Position numbers and translations under genes: made by a program. This document shows positions 31,782 to 41,539 of a stretch of 58,584 nucleotides of DNA, one piece after another. The notes beneath the pieces are model-generated. The model worked only from the letters and a program-made list of their open reading frames with translations. It searched no databases and was not told the origin of the DNA. Location of the stretch: positions 1 to 58,584 of the forward strand of contig JAJRXK010000034.1 of the NCBI GenBank assembly GCA_024276305.1, written 5' to 3'. Every line of letters starts with the position of its first letter. Positions within the stretch are counted from its first letter, which is position 1. The stretch comes from Candidatus Krumholzibacteriota bacterium. GTDB lineage: Bacteria > Krumholzibacteriota > Krumholzibacteriia > JAJRXK01.

Positions 31782-32573
31782 CTATTGGAAGAGACTCTTC
31801 ACCTCTCCCCAGCTTCGGACCTCGGTCCGCACTACTCCCGGGGGATTCATGACCGCGACTCCGGTCAGATCGAATCCGCCGCTGGCGAAGGCCGTGGGAT
31901 AGGGATCCGCGACCGCATTGCCCAACGCATCGAAAGTGGCTCCATTCGCGCGATCGCCAATCACATCCACGACCCGGACGTAGCGAATGTCGAAGAGATT
32001 CACCATTCCGGAGGTGACCAGGGGATCATCGGCCAAATCGGCCAGGTCGAAGCCGGTGCCGCCTTCGAAATTCCCCGCCAGGTTGTAGGTCTCACTCGAG
32101 GCAATGCCGTCCCAAGCTCCCAGATTCCGGGCGATGCGGCTGATGGCCGGCATCCTCGCGAAGTCCACACCGTTGGAGCTCACTTCCACGAATGCCAGCT
32201 CGGCGAAGACCTGGCCCCCAAAACTGAAGGCGTTCTCGAAGACCACGAAATCCACACTGGGACCGTCTTCGATGGGCAGAGGAAAGGAGAGAGTGATCCA
32301 CCCCCCATCCCCCAAGCTCACCGGAGAACCATTGCTCCCGAGTGCATCGGTCGCCACCCCGAAACTCGCCAAACCCAAGCTGGGATTCGCGTAGTCCAGA
32401 GGGCCCCGCTGGAAATCGACCACCGCATTGGCCCAGGCTGAGATTTGAGGGTTGGACCGCAGAACTTCGGCGTTCTGTTGACCACTATCGGTGATGGCCG
32501 AAGCCACCGAGGAGACCAAGACCAGCGCAGCGGCGATGCCGATGCCACCCGCGAGCATTCTGCATTTCAACAT
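31782..32573 (-). CDS. Secreted surface protein under cobalamin-riboswitch control
   Basis: 263 residues from the ATG with GGAGG five bases upstream. A signal peptide ends near residue 26 (SVASA-I). The mature part is all-beta (FVVFENAF, AELAFVEVSSNGVDF, GTGFDLADL, IRYVRVVDVIGD, ASGGFDLTGVAV). Sequences of this type recur as 'cell surface protein' next to B12-regulated genes in Bacteroidetes and deltaproteobacteria; the association is recalled knowledge and not tested here. No transporter gene follows. The likely role is corrinoid capture or another B12-linked surface function. Confidence 0.75.
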   Translation of the reverse strand: MLKCRMLAGGIGIAAALVLVSSVASAITDSGQQNAEVLRSNPQISAWANAVVDFQRGPLDYANPSLGLASFGVATDALGSNGSPVSLGDGGWITLSFPLPIEDGPSVDFVVFENAFSFGGQVFAELAFVEVSSNGVDFARMPAISRIARNLGAWDGIASSETYNLAGNFEGGTGFDLADLADDPLVTSGMVNLFDIRYVRVVDVIGDRANGATFDALGNAVADPYPTAFASGGFDLTGVAVMNPPGVVRTEVRSWGEVKSLFQ

Positions 32574-32720
32574 GGTGCCTCCAAAGGCAGAACCTTCGGA
32601 GTCGGTGACCAACGCTCGGAGGTGCACGGCATGGCACACGCTGCGAGGCGGATGGGAGGCGGCGAAACGCCGAACCCAGGTCCCCAACCCACGAAGGACC
32701 AAGAGCAATCACCCCGGGGT

Positions 32721-32890
32721 CGGTCTCCTGGCTCGCGGGTCGTCCTACTCCCTGGGCCTTCCCGGTCCGAAGACCAGTGGCTTTGTCCAGCTTTCGTCGC
32801 CGCTCACAGTGGCGGGGCCGCGCCGGAATTGCACCGGCTTCCGGTAGACCACGGGGTGCGTGGTTTGAACCCCATGGGCCGCGCGTGCGC
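32721..32890 (-). promoter_or_regulatory. Cobalamin riboswitch
   Basis: Read on the minus strand, the conserved elements occur in order: GGAAGCCGGTGCAATTCCGG, then CGCGGCCCCGCCACTGTGA, then CGACGAAAGC, AAGCCACTGG, CCGGGAAGGC and the 3' GAGCCAGGAGACC. These are the hallmark core (B12 box) segments of the class. It lies about 150 bases upstream of the surface-protein start, behind a matching promoter. A palindrome ACCCCGGGGT (32711-32720) just 3' of the aptamer could be part of the expression platform. It occupies most of the 414-base gap without genes. Confidence 0.93.
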
Positions 32891-32907
32891 CGCCATGAAG
32901 TGACAGA

Positions 32908-32936
32908 ATACTAGCCAAGTCTCTCGGCTTCGTCAA
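32908..32936 (-). promoter_or_regulatory. Promoter of the riboswitch transcript
   Basis: On the minus strand, TTGACG (-35, 32931-32936) and TAGTAT (-10, 32908-32913) are separated by exactly 17 bases and the -10 is preceded by GGC. Transcription would start near 32901, a few bases before the aptamer. This is the best sigma-70-type match seen in the window. Confidence 0.7.
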
Positions 32937-32987
32937 TCGGCCCGAGGCCGCGAGCTTCGGGGCGACGACCCACCGCCAGGGGGACCA

Positions 32988-35627
32988 CTAGCGAACCAAA
33001 CTCACCCGGCGGTGGACCACCTTCCCGCCGAAGGCGAGACGAAACACGTACGTCCCCGCCGAGGCCTTCTCGCCCCGGCCATCACGGCCGTCCCAGAGAA
33101 CCTGGTGGAGCCCCGCGGTGGCCGATTCGGATCGAAGGGTCCGAACCCGCCTCCCTCGGAGATCGAAGACCTCGAGGATCACCGGCCCGGATGCGGGAAG
33201 CGCGTAGGAAAGCTGCACCGAGCCGCGGGCGGGATTGGGCCACAGCTCGAAGCTCGAGCCGGACCTCGTCCAGGCGGCGACGGTCTGCTCGTCGAGTACC
33301 ATCGGCTCTTGGCCAGCACGGTCCTGCCACAAGGTGTAGCGAACGTCCTCCTGGCGATCCCGATCGATGGCCACGACTTCGGTGGAGGAGCTCTGTTGCA
33401 GACGCAGAATCCAGCTCCGCCCGCCAGCCTCTCCGCTGACTCGGAAGACCTTGGGAACATCGCTCTGGATCTGCCACCGCAAGGTCCATCGCTGTCCGAC
33501 GTGGCGAGCCTCGAATCCCTGGACCAACACCGGAACTGCATCCGTGAACGCCGACTTGTCGGTCCACAGGGCCAAGCGAACCGAACTGGTGGATCCCGCA
33601 CGAGCGAATTCTCCGGTGAAGTAGACGCCATCCGTCGCCTCGATCACCCGGCGGACTGGTCCATCGAAGCCTCCACCGCTGAACGGTGCCCACTTCGTTC
33701 CATCGAAGAGCACCATCCGATTCGCCGCCACACCGTTGACCTCGGTGAACCGGCCTGTGACCACGAGACGGTCCCCGATCACCTGGAGATCCTCGACCCG
33801 ATCGTCGAAGTCACCCACCAATGTCCAACTCGTCCCGTCCCAGGACATGACGAAATTCTGATGACTCGAGGGTAGGTAGGCAGCACCCATGGCGTAGAGA
33901 GAACCCCGGTACGATGCCAGCTTCCGCACCCCACCATCGACGCCGCTCCCCAAGGGCGACCACTGAGTTCCGTCCCAGGCAGCAACGTTGAGGGCCTGCA
34001 CGGCGCCGGCCCGGACGAAGCTGCCGCCCACGACGAGCGTGCCGTTGTGAGTCTCGATCGCGTTCACTACCGGCATGATGACAGCGCTTCCGAACAACCC
34101 CGAGCCCATCGCCTCCCACTGGCTGCCAACGAGGTGTGCAACGTTGTTCAATGAAGTCGCCCCGCTCGAGCTGAACGATCCTCCTACGTAGAGATCCCCT
34201 TCGTGCTGGTGCATGGCAATGATCGTAGGCGGGTAGAGAGGATCCGCATTCTCGATCGGATCGGAGTCCGAGACCTGCGTCCAATCCGCAGGAAGCCCGG
34301 TGAAACTCCGGATTCGATTCACGAGCTGTGATCCGGAGGGCGACGCGGGAACCAAATGAACGGCGTGGAGGACATTCCCGTCGGTGTAGAGGCGGCCAAA
34401 CGATCCGGGAGCCGCCGTCGACCATCCGGAGGGTCCCAATAGTTGTAGGCCTCCCTGTCGACTGACCACCAATCCCGATCCCAAAGCTGCGGCGTTGTAG
34501 ATGCTGGCCACCGGAGCCTGAGACGAAGACCCGCCACCCAGTGGGGTCCATTCCCCGGTTGCCGATCGTTGGACGATATTCCCCACGTAGTCTCCACCGA
34601 TCTGATCGAAACTGCCCGCAACCACCAGCTGGCCGTTCCATTCGATCACTGCCAATGGCGAGCCCGGCGCGAAGCGTGAGTCGACATTCAACAGGGATCC
34701 GCCGGAGTCCACTTCATGGAGATTCTTGTCGATAACCACGAAGAGATGGCCCAAGGCCTGACCCACCAATCGCGCCGACTTCTGTTGGATCGCGTACCCG
34801 TTGCAGGTGTAGCCCACCGGCAACGGAACCTGTGCCCACGTGCTGCCGTCCCAGGTCGCCAGATCCTGAATCCCCTCGGCGTGAAAGAAATCGTGGAGGC
34901 TGTCGAAATCCCCTCCCACATAGAGTCTTCCCGCGAAGTAGTCCAAGCTCGAGATCGAAGCCGGGATGTAGTCGTAGACGTTGCAGTCAGTGTAGACCCA
35001 GGGATCCAGGGTGGGATCGAGGGGCTGCCAAGTGGTGCCATCAAAGGTCGACAGAGCTTCCGAAGGTACCGCGGTGACGCGACGCGCGTAGAGTGTGCCA
35101 CCATCGACAACGAAGCGCCCGCCGGACGCACCGTCCAGGGTCTCCTACCCCGTGCCCTGCTCCCGCAACAGAGATCCGTGGATCCCACTCACCACACCGA
35201 CCAACAGTGAGCCTGCGTAGCTCCCGATTTGGACCACCGCCCCGAGAACCACCGTCTCGTCCGCAATCTGCGACCAGACCGTGCCATCCCAACTCCACAC
35301 CCCACCCGTCATGCCCGCGTAGAGTCGGACTCCATCACTGAACAGCGCGGTCACCATGGAGGGGAGTCCACTTCCCAAAGCGGTCCAGTGCGAGCCATCC
35401 CAGGCCGCGATGTGATGTGCCGGCACCCCGCCCACATCGACGAAGCTGCCGCCCGCGATCAACAAGCCCTCGTGTACGGCCAGGACCAGGATGTCGTCGT
35501 TGGCCCCCACGGCGCCGAAGCGCGTCGACCAGGCATCGGCGGTCTGCGCCACGACCTCCGTCGGAGAAGCACTGGGTTGAAGAACGAAAATCACGAAGAA
35601 CAGGGCGAAGAAACGACGAGCGAACAT
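32988..35627 (-). pseudogene. Beta-propeller surface protein with FlgD-like domain, interrupted by one in-frame TAG
   Basis: One continuous frame of 880 codons broken only by TAG at 35145-35147 (codon 161). Upstream: signal peptide (residues 1-28) and propeller repeats. Downstream: more repeats of the type VGGSFxxxG...NxAxWDGxxWxxLGxG and a C-terminal FlgD-like domain (PNPARGSVQLSY ... RRVSLVR). The frame and repeat homology continue on both sides, so this is a single gene with a nonsense codon: point mutation, assembly error or read-through. A good ribosome binding site (GAGGTGAT) precedes the ATG. The natural stop is also TAG. Confidence 0.8.
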
Positions 35628-35713
35628 TGGATCACCTCAACAGTCTGCACAGAACAATTCCGATCAATCGACGCCGACAGTCTCCCACCACCGCAAGGCG
35701 CGAGTCAAGACGC

Positions 35714-36847
35714 CTATTCCCTCGACCCTCGCAAGTCCATCAAACGCACCAACACCTTGCGGCGCTTTCCGTTGCGCTCGACGGTGACCTCCACCCGATC
35801 TCCGGGCTCGTGGTCATCGAGGGCGAGGTAGAGCTCGTCGTAGGTGCGCACCGTCTGCCCCTCGATGCCCACGATCACGTCGTGGACTCGCACCCGACCG
35901 TAGCGGTCCATCTCGAAACCCTCGATCCCGGCTTTCTCGGCGGGACCGCCCTCCACAGTTCGCCCCACGATCACTCCCTCGATCCCCCAGCGCTTGGCCA
36001 GGTCGTCGCCCACCAATTGCACTCCCAGCCCCGGCTTGCGCACATAGCCGTAGTCGATGATCTGGGGCACCACGCGTTTGACCGTGTTCACGGGCACCGC
36101 GAAGCCGATCCCCGCACTCTGCCCGCTGCGGGAGTAGATCATCGTGTTCACGCCGATGAGCCGACCGCGACTGTCGAGAAGAGGCCCCCCGGAATTGCCG
36201 GGATTGATCGAAGCGTCGGTCTGAACCATGTCCCGAATCAGAGTGCCCCCCACGCTGCGGATCTCCCGACCCAATGCGCTGATGACCCCCGTGGTCAAAG
36301 TCTGATCGAGACCAAAGGGATTGCCGATGGCGATGACCTTTTGCCCCACCAACAGATTGTCGGAATCCCCACGGTCGATGGGGGTCAATGCCTCTCCAGA
36401 GACGTCGATTTTCAACACTGCGAGGTCCTTCTCGGGATCCTCGCCCACTTTCTCCGCATCGAAGCTGCGTCCATCCGCCAAGGTCACCGCGAAGCTATTC
36501 CCGTTCTCGATGACATGAAAGTTGGTCACGACATGCCCCTGATCGTCCCAGACGAATCCGGATCCGGTTCCCAGGGGCTGCTCCATCACATTGCGTCGCC
36601 AGGGGTCCCACCGAAGCTGCGAATTGCGAATGAACACCACACTGGCGGCCTCGCGCTGAAAGACTTCGATGGTATTGCGCTCGCTGGGCAGCAGATCCTG
36701 CCTGGACTCGAGCACCGCGGCATCGGCGGCGGATGTGGTCCTCGTCTCCGTGGTGTCGGACGATTCGACGGCCTTCGCGCATCCCACCGACATCAGAAGC
36801 CCCAGACCCAACGAGAGGATCAACACTCGGGTGCACCTTGGGATCAT
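35714..36847 (-). CDS. HtrA/DegP-type serine protease, probable lipoprotein
   Basis: 377 residues. The lipobox LMSVGC places the lipidated Cys at 23, so it is likely anchored in the periplasm-facing membrane. The trypsin-like triad is complete: His111 (TNFHVI), Asp141 (KDLAVLKI), Ser219 (GNSGGPLL). One PDZ domain follows (about 265-370: GVQLVGDDLAKRWGIEG, VHDVIVGIEGQTV). The family degrades or refolds envelope proteins. Start chosen with AGGAG eight bases upstream. Confidence 0.92.
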   Translation of the reverse strand: MIPRCTRVLILSLGLGLLMSVGCAKAVESSDTTETRTTSAADAAVLESRQDLLPSERNTIEVFQREAASVVFIRNSQLRWDPWRRNVMEQPLGTGSGFVWDDQGHVVTNFHVIENGNSFAVTLADGRSFDAEKVGEDPEKDLAVLKIDVSGEALTPIDRGDSDNLLVGQKVIAIGNPFGLDQTLTTGVISALGREIRSVGGTLIRDMVQTDASINPGNSGGPLLDSRGRLIGVNTMIYSRSGQSAGIGFAVPVNTVKRVVPQIIDYGYVRKPGLGVQLVGDDLAKRWGIEGVIVGRTVEGGPAEKAGIEGFEMDRYGRVRVHDVIVGIEGQTVRTYDELYLALDDHEPGDRVEVTVERNGKRRKVLVRLMDLRGSRE

Positions 36848-36882
36848 GGTCGGACTCCTCGTAGAATGACGGCAGGACTCAA

Positions 36883-37392
36883 CTAACTTCTTCTCCCCAG
36901 AGAGTGGTGGAGTTCCCGCATGTACCAGCGATCACAGCCAAAGTGCCCAGTGGCGCCCTCAGGCGCGGGTAGGGATCGGAATCCGAAACGAGAATAGAGC
37001 TGCTGAGCCTCGTGCATCGAAGCGCAGGTCTCGAGGTAGCAACGACGAAATCCCATCTCGGCAGCGACTCCCAGGCACAGTTCCATCATTCGTCGGCCCT
37101 GTCCACTTCCTCTTGCGGAGGGCAAGAAGTACATCTTGCGCAGCTCGCAGATCTCCTCTGCGGCCCCGACCAGGGGCGCGATTCCGCTTCCACCCACGAC
37201 CTTTCCCTCGTCGAGGAGTACGAAGTAGGCCCGGCGCTCCGAGCGGTAGGCTTCGTACATGTCCGCGACTTCGGGGTCCTCGATGGAGAAGCCCTCTCCG
37301 ACAGCACCGTATTCGGTCATCACTTCCCGGATGACCTCCGCCATTGCCGGAGCATCGCCGGCTTCGATCGGGCGAATGGAGTATCTCGGCAC
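36883..37392 (-). CDS. GNAT-family N-acetyltransferase
   Basis: 169 residues, GTG start. GNAT fold with the acetyl-CoA loop RGSGQGRRMMELCLGVA (about 94-110) and the preceding strand LRKMYFLPSARG; ends with YSRFGFRSLP. The substrate cannot be predicted. Divergent from the nitroreductase gene across 82 bases. Confidence 0.85.
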   Translation of the reverse strand: MPRYSIRPIEAGDAPAMAEVIREVMTEYGAVGEGFSIEDPEVADMYEAYRSERRAYFVLLDEGKVVGGSGIAPLVGAAEEICELRKMYFLPSARGSGQGRRMMELCLGVAAEMGFRRCYLETCASMHEAQQLYSRFGFRSLPAPEGATGHFGCDRWYMRELHHSLGRRS

Positions 37393-37474
37393 AGCGACCC
37401 TCTGGAGGAGAGTGAGACTTGACGCGCGGCCCGTGATGGTTTGAGCTAGTCGGGTCCCTTTCCCAGGAGCAAGG

Positions 37475-38107
37475 ATGAGCGATCCTCACGCCACTGACAA
37501 CCCCGCGGATCCGGCGATTCTCGATTGCATCCGCAAGCGCTGGAGCCCGGTCTGCTTCGACGGAGTTCCCGTCGATCCGGCCACGACCCGCTCGCTGCTG
37601 GAAGCCGCGCGGTGGGCTGCGTCCTGCTACAACGACCAACCCTGGAATTTCCTCGTGGCACCACGCGAAGATCGGGAGGCCTTCGACAAGATGCTCGCGT
37701 GTCTCGTGGAGGCGAACCGCCAGTGGGCCCAGCACGCTGGTCTGCTTCTGATGATCGTGGCACGCGTGGGATTCCGCCACAATGGCAAGACCAACGCCTG
37801 GGCGAGCTTCGATTGCGGTCAGGCGACGGCCCAACTCATGCTTCAGGCCGTCCCCTGTGGGCTGCACGCGCATGCCATGGCTGGCTTCGACACCGATCGA
37901 GCCCGTCGCGACTATTCGCTCGGGAAGCTGCACTCGCCCATCTGCATCGTTGCCGTCGGTCGGATCGGACAGCGGGAAGAGCACACCGAAGAGATGCGAG
38001 AACGAGATGCGGCCCCGAACGAACGCCTGGATCTCGCGGACATCGCGGGGAGAACCGCCATTGGCGACATCAGTCCGGTCGTCGCCGCCCCATCAGTCGC
38101 CAGGTGA
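37475..38107 (+). CDS. Nitroreductase-family flavoprotein
   Basis: 210 residues. N-terminal RKRWSPVCFDGVPVDP and RWAASCYNDQPWNFLVA are the FMN-binding signature of the nitroreductase superfamily. The later DCGQATAQLMLQAVPCGLHAHAM is the conserved helix region. NAD(P)H-dependent reduction of an unknown quinone or nitro substrate is expected. AGGAG precedes the ATG by five bases; TAGTCG at 37447-37452 may be a -10. The last 38 bases overlap the convergent SDR gene. Confidence 0.88.
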   Translation: MSDPHATDNPADPAILDCIRKRWSPVCFDGVPVDPATTRSLLEAARWAASCYNDQPWNFLVAPREDREAFDKMLACLVEANRQWAQHAGLLLMIVARVGFRHNGKTNAWASFDCGQATAQLMLQAVPCGLHAHAMAGFDTDRARRDYSLGKLHSPICIVAVGRIGQREEHTEEMRERDAAPNERLDLADIAGRTAIGDISPVVAAPSVAR

Positions 38108-38870
38108 CCCAACCCACGATGCGGTGGGGAATGAGCTTCACCGCATAGATGGTCAGCCAGTTCCTCCAACCCGCGATGACCCGGGTCCGTCGAGCGAAGA
38201 GGGCCCGCACACCGATCCTCGCCACGTCGGCGCTCCGCATTCCGAACACCCGGGTGTAGAGGGTCGGCGCCTGTCCCGCGACGTCGAAGAATTCGGTGTG
38301 GGTCACGCCCGGGCAGAGAGCGCAGACCCGCACTCCTCGCTCCTGCAACTCCCACGAGACACTGCTGGTGAAATGGACGACGAAGGACTTCGTTCCCGAG
38401 TAGACTGCGTGGCTCGGGGTAGGCACCAGCCCCACCATCGACGCCACCTGCAGAATCCATCCGCCCCTCCGGTCAGCCATGTCTGCTCCGAAGAGCCGCG
38501 TCAGTTCGAGGAGAGAACGAAGGTTCACCTGCAGCATGTCGTCCAGACGTTCCAAGGGTTGGTCCAGGAAATGTCCGTGGAGCGCAAAGCCCGCGTTGTT
38601 CACCAACACTTCGACCTCGACTCCTCGGTCGCACAGCGTTGCGTGGAGCGCTCGGGCCGCGTCGGCTCGAGAGAGATCACACCCTTCGACCAGGCAATCG
38701 ATCGGATGACGCTCCTGCAATTCTGCGGCGACCTCCTCCAGCCGGTCCCGTCGTCGTGCGACCAGAACCAGGGAATAGCCCTTCGCGGCCAACTCTCGGG
38801 CGATGTCCACTCCCAGTCCACTCGAAGCCCCGGTGACCAGAGCCCACTTCTCACTCCGTCCATCGCTCAT
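38070..38870 (-). CDS. Short-chain dehydrogenase/reductase
   Basis: 266 residues from the ATG overlapping the upstream stop (ATGA). Classical SDR: TGASSGLG (13-20), NNAG (91-94), Ser144, Tyr157 and Lys161 (YSGTK). The C-terminal helix with RRTRVIAGWRNWL and a hydrophobic NWLTIYAVKLIPH stretch resembles membrane-associated SDRs of the DltE/YqjQ group. It is coupled to the MDR gene; both may act on lipophilic substrates. The substrate is unknown. Confidence 0.87.
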   Translation of the reverse strand: MSDGRSEKWALVTGASSGLGVDIARELAAKGYSLVLVARRRDRLEEVAAELQERHPIDCLVEGCDLSRADAARALHATLCDRGVEVEVLVNNAGFALHGHFLDQPLERLDDMLQVNLRSLLELTRLFGADMADRRGGWILQVASMVGLVPTPSHAVYSGTKSFVVHFTSSVSWELQERGVRVCALCPGVTHTEFFDVAGQAPTLYTRVFGMRSADVARIGVRALFARRTRVIAGWRNWLTIYAVKLIPHRIVGWVTWRLMGRRRPD

Positions 38871-39931
38871 CTTCGCTCTCCCGCCGGCCATTGCAGCACC
38901 AGCTTCCCCATCTGCTCTCCCGCCTCGAGCCGCTCCCAGGCCGCCCGGGCGTCGTCGCAGGAGACGATCCGATCCACCACCGGTTGGAGCCGACCCGCTC
39001 GAAAGAGAGCAATCACTTCCCGGAATTCGTCATTCGAGCCCATGGTCGAACCCAGCAGCCGAAGCTGATTCCAGAACAAACGTGCGAGATCGGCGACCGG
39101 CTGGGCTCCACTGGTCGAACCCGCGCAGACAAAGGCCCCCCCGCGGGCGAGGCTCCGAATGCAATTCGAGTAGACCGTTGCTCCCGTGGTGTCGACTGCC
39201 ATGTCGACCCCGCGCTTGTCGGTGGCCGCACGCACTTCCTTCCACCACGACTGCCCCTCGTCGAGCAGAGTGTGATGGGCTCCGAGCTCGAGAGCGCGAT
39301 CGAGCTTCCAACGGTGCCGGCTGCTCACCCAGATCTCGCAGCCCAACCACTTGGCAATCGACAGGGCCGCGGTGGCCACCCCTCCACCGATGCCGGTGAT
39401 GAGGACCCGCTGCCCCGGCCGCAGCTCTCCCTTGGTGCACATCATCGAATAAGCAGTCAGAGTCGCCAGACCGAAAGCCGCCGCCGCCGCCCCATCTTCG
39501 TCTCCGATCGCGACCGCATTGGACACCGGCACCACATAGCGCTCGCGATGAGTACCGTGAGAGTGCTCGCCAATGAGGTGGTAATCCGCAGCCAGGTGCG
39601 CATTGCTCCCATCACCGGGACGCGGAGGCGAAGTCTGTGCGACAGCGGCGTTGTGGACCACTCGCCGCTCGATCCAGGCAGTGTCCACCCCCTCACCGAC
39701 GGCCAGGACCCGACCGCAGGCTTCGACCCCACCCACATGGGGATATTCGATCCCGACGCCGGGAATTCCTTTCCCCACCCAGAGATCCATGTGGTTCAGT
39801 GCGCTGAACTCGCACTCGACCAGGAGCTCCCCCGGACCCGGATCCGGGGGTTCTGGCCAGTCCTCGATCACTTCGATCTGAGGGGCTACCGGACCGTTGG
39901 GCACCTGTTCTCGTATGATGACTGCTTTCAT
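38867..39931 (-). CDS. Quinone-oxidoreductase-like MDR dehydrogenase
   Basis: 354 residues from the ATG of MKAVIIREQV. The medium-chain dehydrogenase fold has SALNHMDLWVGKGIPG at 43-58, where zinc ADHs have Cys-His, and the Rossmann motif ITGIGGGVATAAL (about 185). The cysteines of the structural zinc loop are missing, so it is probably a zinc-independent QOR-type enzyme. NAD(P)H-dependent; substrate unknown. The upstream 171 bases separate it from the divergent CopD-like gene. Confidence 0.85.
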   Translation of the reverse strand: MKAVIIREQVPNGPVAPQIEVIEDWPEPPDPGPGELLVECEFSALNHMDLWVGKGIPGVGIEYPHVGGVEACGRVLAVGEGVDTAWIERRVVHNAAVAQTSPPRPGDGSNAHLAADYHLIGEHSHGTHRERYVVPVSNAVAIGDEDGAAAAAFGLATLTAYSMMCTKGELRPGQRVLITGIGGGVATAALSIAKWLGCEIWVSSRHRWKLDRALELGAHHTLLDEGQSWWKEVRAATDKRGVDMAVDTTGATVYSNCIRSLARGGAFVCAGSTSGAQPVADLARLFWNQLRLLGSTMGSNDEFREVIALFRAGRLQPVVDRIVSCDDARAAWERLEAGEQMGKLVLQWPAGERR

Positions 39932-40102
39932 GAGCTCGAGAGTAGCCCCAGCTCCGGACTCCGTCACCCTCGGGATGGTGCCCACCGCCACTCCTATCCT
40001 CCACCGCCCCAAAGCCCAGATCGGTGGCGGCTAGCCAAGGGGACCCGCCCGACTATCTTGGGAGGGCTCTTCTCGGATGACTCTCGCCGGAGGCCCAGAT
40101 TC

Positions 40103-40546
40103 ATGTGGATTGTCGACGCCGTCGTGCAGTGGCTGCACATCAGCTCCGCCGTTCTGATCATTGGCGGTCTCTTTTTCGCGGTTTACGTGATGACCCCCGC
40201 GCTGCGAGAAGCGAAGGGCGAGGGGAGCGCGGAACTGTCCACCGCAGCCCTGAAGCGCTTTCGCGGCGTGATCTGGTTGGGGATCGGAACTCTGCTGCTG
40301 ACGGGGATCTACAATCTGATGCGCGCGCTGGCCGCCGGTCGTTTCGATTCGCCCGTCTACCAACACACCCTCGAGACCAAGATCCTCCTAGCGCTGGTCC
40401 TCTTCTCGGTGGGGATCGGGCTCACCGTGCCACTACCCGCCTTCAATTTCTTCAGCTCACGGCGCCGCTTCTTCGTGACCCTGAACATCCATCTGGGATT
40501 GTTGATCGTGTTGCTCAGCGCGGTGCTCCGTCGCAGCGTAGGTTGA
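40103..40546 (+). CDS. CopD/HemJ-like four-helix membrane protein
   Basis: 147 residues, ATG with GGAGG eight bases upstream. Four helices (about 5-28, 53-72, 90-112, 122-142). His12 in VQWLHISSAVLIIGG and His130 in NIHLGLL sit inside helices, as in CopD/HemJ-type proteins that bind haem or copper. Length and topology fit uncharacterised members of this superfamily; the specific role is open. Its last 90 bases overlap the convergent ATP-grasp gene. Confidence 0.65.
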   Translation: MWIVDAVVQWLHISSAVLIIGGLFFAVYVMTPALREAKGEGSAELSTAALKRFRGVIWLGIGTLLLTGIYNLMRALAAGRFDSPVYQHTLETKILLALVLFSVGIGLTVPLPAFNFFSSRRRFFVTLNIHLGLLIVLLSAVLRRSVG

Positions 40547-41539
40547 TGGAGTGATCTCGGCGGCACGCAGGGCGCGAGCATGCCGCGCCAGGGCCGCTTC
40601 GATCAGAAGCTCCGTAAATCCAGCGTGACCCGCCGGGTCGTGCGACAGGCAGAGATCGGCGCTCCCCGCATCGGAAGGCGGATAGTACACCCCGCAATTG
40701 GCGTTCACTTCGAGCATGAACGGAATTCCCTCCTCGTTCACTCGGATGTCGCAGCGACCGAAACTGGCTCCGCGCAGCTCCACGAAGAATCGAGCCGAGA
40801 TGTCCTGGAGTTCCTTGGCAAGGTCCGCATCCTCGACCGGATGAGCTTCGAGCTTCTCGTACTCCACCCACTTCATCTTGGAATGCTTGAAGCTCTCACC
40901 CTCCGGAAACCGGTATTGGATCGGGGTGTAGGTGACCGGATTCAGGGGATCGCAGGGATTCTCCGCGACCAGGACCGTACACTCGGTCCCCGCGATGTAT
41001 TCCTCGATGAGTGCTTCCCCGTGCCGGGACATGATCTTCCGGGCTTGGCGGCGCAAGCCTGCCGGGGTCTGAACTCTTGAATTGCGACTGAGATCCACGC
41101 TGGCATAACTGCTGTGGTGCTTCACGAACAAGGGAAAGCGCAGACACTCCGCCGCGCGCTCGACGTCCTCGGAACTTCGGGCGAATACATAGTCCGGAGT
41201 CGCAATCCCCTGGGCCCGACATGCTTGCTTCATTTGCTCGCGGGTAGGCTCGTAGAACTCCGAAGTCGCCCCGGTGAACGCCACCCCGTGCCGTTCGAGA
41301 GTCCGCACGACCTCGATCCCGGGCACATCTTGGTCCGCAGCTCCATCGCAGAGATTGAAGTACAAGTCGAAACCCTGACCAATGAGCGCCTCGACCGTCT
41401 GAACCGAGTTCTTCTTCTCGGCCAGGGTAGCCACATGCCACTCCGCCTGGGGGTAGAAAGGCCGGGGGTCGCAGGGCCAGTCATCGGAGGGAAAGGGATC
41501 CGCATCGAGATCCTGAGTCGTGAGCAAGCAGATGCGCAT
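40457..41539 (-). CDS. D-alanine-D-alanine ligase-like ATP-grasp protein
   Basis: 360 residues from MRICLLTTQD. The ATP-grasp fold is visible: PLFVKHHSSYASVDLSR (nucleotide lysine), EALIEEYIAGTECTVLV, and the metal site RCDIRVNEEGIPFMLEVNAN. It belongs with the Ddl-like ligases that join amino acids or peptides; the acceptor is unknown. The hydrophilic C-terminus (EHRAEQHDQQSQMD) lies within the overlap with the CopD-like gene. Confidence 0.82.
   Translation of the reverse strand: MRICLLTTQDLDADPFPSDDWPCDPRPFYPQAEWHVATLAEKKNSVQTVEALIGQGFDLYFNLCDGAADQDVPGIEVVRTLERHGVAFTGATSEFYEPTREQMKQACRAQGIATPDYVFARSSEDVERAAECLRFPLFVKHHSSYASVDLSRNSRVQTPAGLRRQARKIMSRHGEALIEEYIAGTECTVLVAENPCDPLNPVTYTPIQYRFPEGESFKHSKMKWVEYEKLEAHPVEDADLAKELQDISARFFVELRGASFGRCDIRVNEEGIPFMLEVNANCGVYYPPSDAGSADLCLSHDPAGHAGFTELLIEAALARHARALRAAEITPSTYAATEHRAEQHDQQSQMDVQGHEEAAP

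Noticed and set aside
32445-32903. Plus-strand open frames across the cobalamin riboswitch
   Set aside because: The conserved bases are explained by the RNA on the other strand; translations are Arg/Pro/Ser-rich noise.
32939-32962. GC-rich inverted repeat between the riboswitch promoter and the propeller gene end
   Set aside because: Stem is interrupted and lacks a T-tract; too weak to call a terminator.
35145-35147. TAG reassigned to an amino acid in this genome
   Set aside because: TAG is the natural stop of many genes here (actE, actF, ccoS, ccoP, 26226-29054 and this gene itself).
35145-35627. A separate 160-residue gene upstream of the propeller gene
   Set aside because: It is in the same frame as the downstream part, has the same repeats and carries the only signal peptide; one interrupted gene explains both.
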